Below are positions 5,429-6,145 of a stretch of 6,145 bases of DNA, one piece after another (positions within the stretch are counted from its first letter, which is position 1; each line of letters starts with the position of its first letter). The notes under the pieces are model-generated. The model was not told the origin of the DNA. It saw only the letters and a list, made by a program, of their open reading frames with translations, and made no database searches. The stretch is from an uncultured Lachnospira sp. (GTDB lineage: Bacteria > Bacillota > Clostridia > Lachnospirales > Lachnospiraceae), in the NCBI GenBank assembly GCA_934358235.1, contig CAKRKK010000145.1:1-6145 (forward strand), given 5' to 3'. The position numbers and the translations under genes are program-made.

Positions 5429-6145
5429 ACTTCATAAATTCAAACAAACCTGTACCTTTTTCACTTTTACTATCTGTAATAATATCTTCATAAGCACCCT
5501 TCCACATTCCGAAAGGATTATTCTGTGATATCTGGCTTTCTCCAAATATGCCTGTACATATTATTGATAATTCTGCCTGGCCCCTTATTGGCATACCTTC
5601 TTTACTGAACATAACATACTTTCCATCTATGCTTTCTAAATATCCCTCATAGCTCATATTACCCCACGAAAATATTATATTACTTGTAGCTGGATTACTT
5701 ATAGCTGATATAAAGCCCTCCATCTGCTTGGATACTGAATGTTCAGGTGCCATAACTGCATCTGATTCATCAAATATTAACATAACAGATAGTGTATATC
5801 TCGCCCCCTGTGAAGTATATTCAACCTGTCCTTTATCTTTATCCACACTCTTTTTGGTTGCTTCTTCGTTAATACCCGCACTTAGCTTCAAGGTTTCAGG
5901 GTTAAACTGTACTGTATATTTCTTGACATTTTCTCCATAGTTAACACCATTCATCATTGTATCAACCATTGATGAAAGAACAGGTGCGTGTTCATTAGCA
6001 AACTGCTTAAGCTTATCAGTTACTCCCTTAGTCCCTTTCGATATTAAATCCGGAAGTGAACTTATAGTATTATCTTCTTCTGTTACTTCTTCATCACGCT
6101 GGTCAACTATTGCTATAACTGCGTGTTCAACTCCACCCGTTACTG
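5427..6145 (-). CDS. CIS tube-family hub-adapter protein, copy 1 (5' end beyond window edge)
   Basis: Paralogue of the next gene, with the same expected place between inner tube and hub. The frame stays open from the right edge to TGA 5427-5429, giving 238 visible codons. Counting from the edge: an N-terminal strand HAVIAVIDVQ (7-16), an acidic then polar linker (about 17-75), VQFNP (78-82), LSVMLIFDES (about 118-127), IFSWGN (157-162), YVMFSKEGMPIRG (176-188), and a C-terminal tail with no LysM. An ATG at 5967-5969 would give 180 residues, but it has no Shine-Dalgarno and would remove the N-terminal strand that copy 2 also has. I therefore treat the gene as partial. By comparison with copy 2, where this strand starts near residue 21, perhaps 10-30 residues are missing; that figure is an estimate. 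A GTG or TTG start within the window cannot be excluded. Confidence 0.8.
   Translation of the reverse strand, partial: VTGGVEHAVIAIVDQRDEEVTEEDNTISSLPDLISKGTKGVTDKLKQFANEHAPVLSSMVDTMMNGVNYGENVKKYTVQFNPETLKLSAGINEEATKKSVDKDKGQVEYTSQGARYTLSVMLIFDESDAVMAPEHSVSKQMEGFISAISNPATSNIIFSWGNMSYEGYLESIDGKYVMFSKEGMPIRGQAELSIICTGIFGESQISQNNPFGMWKGAYEDIITDSKSEKGTGLFEFMK

Larger units (their letters stand above)
1..6145 (-). other. part of a CIS structural operon (baseplate, spike and hub-adapter genes)
   Basis: Six co-directional reading frames fill the minus strand, with gaps of 7, 36, 23, 59 and 32 nt. I found no convincing promoter or U-tract terminator hairpin in any gap. The outermost two genes run off the window edges, so the transcription unit is longer than the window. 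The order adapter, adapter, gpD-like, gpV-like, gp25-like, gpJ-like follows the Afp7-Afp8-Afp9-Afp11 order of extracellular contractile injection systems. It differs in having two adapters, an Afp8 equivalent split in two, and no visible Afp10 (PAAR) gene. Single-operon status is inferred from the spacing. Confidence 0.8.

Noticed and set aside
4643..5580. LysM domain at the C-terminus of either adapter
   Set aside because: Expected from Afp7, but neither tail shows the LysM pattern; the tails are short and polar or helical.
1..6145. Ordinary myophage prophage tail
   Set aside because: Not excluded, but two CIS tube-family adapters and a TPEW-type gpJ favour an Afp-like injection system; no capsid, lysis or replication gene is in the window to settle it.
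1..6145. tRNA, rRNA, CRISPR arrays, insertion sequences, attachment sites
   Set aside because: Coding sequence leaves gaps of at most 59 nt; no spaced direct repeats, transposase or RNA gene pattern was seen on either strand.

Overview
The window is one block of a contractile injection system (CIS) cluster: baseplate, spike and hub-adapter genes of a headless, phage-tail-like device. Every supported gene lies on the minus strand, so transcription runs from the right edge (6145) to the left edge (1). The DNA is A+T-rich (roughly 35-40% G+C by eye). The coding strand is purine-rich with many ATA, AGA and AAA codons, and starts are preceded by GGAG/GAGG Shine-Dalgarno sites. This fits a low-GC Firmicute, most likely a gut-type clostridium such as Lachnospiraceae. 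The taxonomic guess is inference; no marker gene is present.

Layout in transcription order: (1) 6145-5427, a CIS tube-family hub-adapter protein whose 5' end lies outside the window; (2) 5419-4643, a diverged paralogue of it; (3) 4606-3464, a gpD/gp27-like hub protein; (4) 3440-2631, a gpV/gp5-like spike protein with an OB fold and a C-terminal beta-helix; (5) 2571-2173, a gp25-like wedge protein; (6) 2140-1, the first 713 codons of a large Afp11/gpJ-like baseplate protein, cut by the left edge. Gaps between genes are 7, 36, 23, 59 and 32 nt. No promoter or terminator is apparent inside, so this looks like one slice of a longer operon. No stretch over 60 nt lacks a gene.

Expected joint function: the two adapter proteins and the gpD-like hub connect the inner tube to the spike. 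The gpV-like protein forms the membrane-piercing needle. The gp25-like and gpJ-like proteins build the wedges that trigger sheath contraction. Sheath, tube, tape-measure, ATPase, tail-fibre and effector genes are not in the window, so the target and cargo cannot be told.

Notable points: the VgrG-type hub/spike is encoded as two separate genes rather than the fusion found in many extracellular CIS; no PAAR tip gene sits between the gp25-like and gpJ-like genes; the hub-adapter gene is duplicated in tandem, with unusually long N-terminal linkers and no LysM domain visible; and the gpJ-like protein carries an internal repeat. All reading frames are intact as far as they can be followed.
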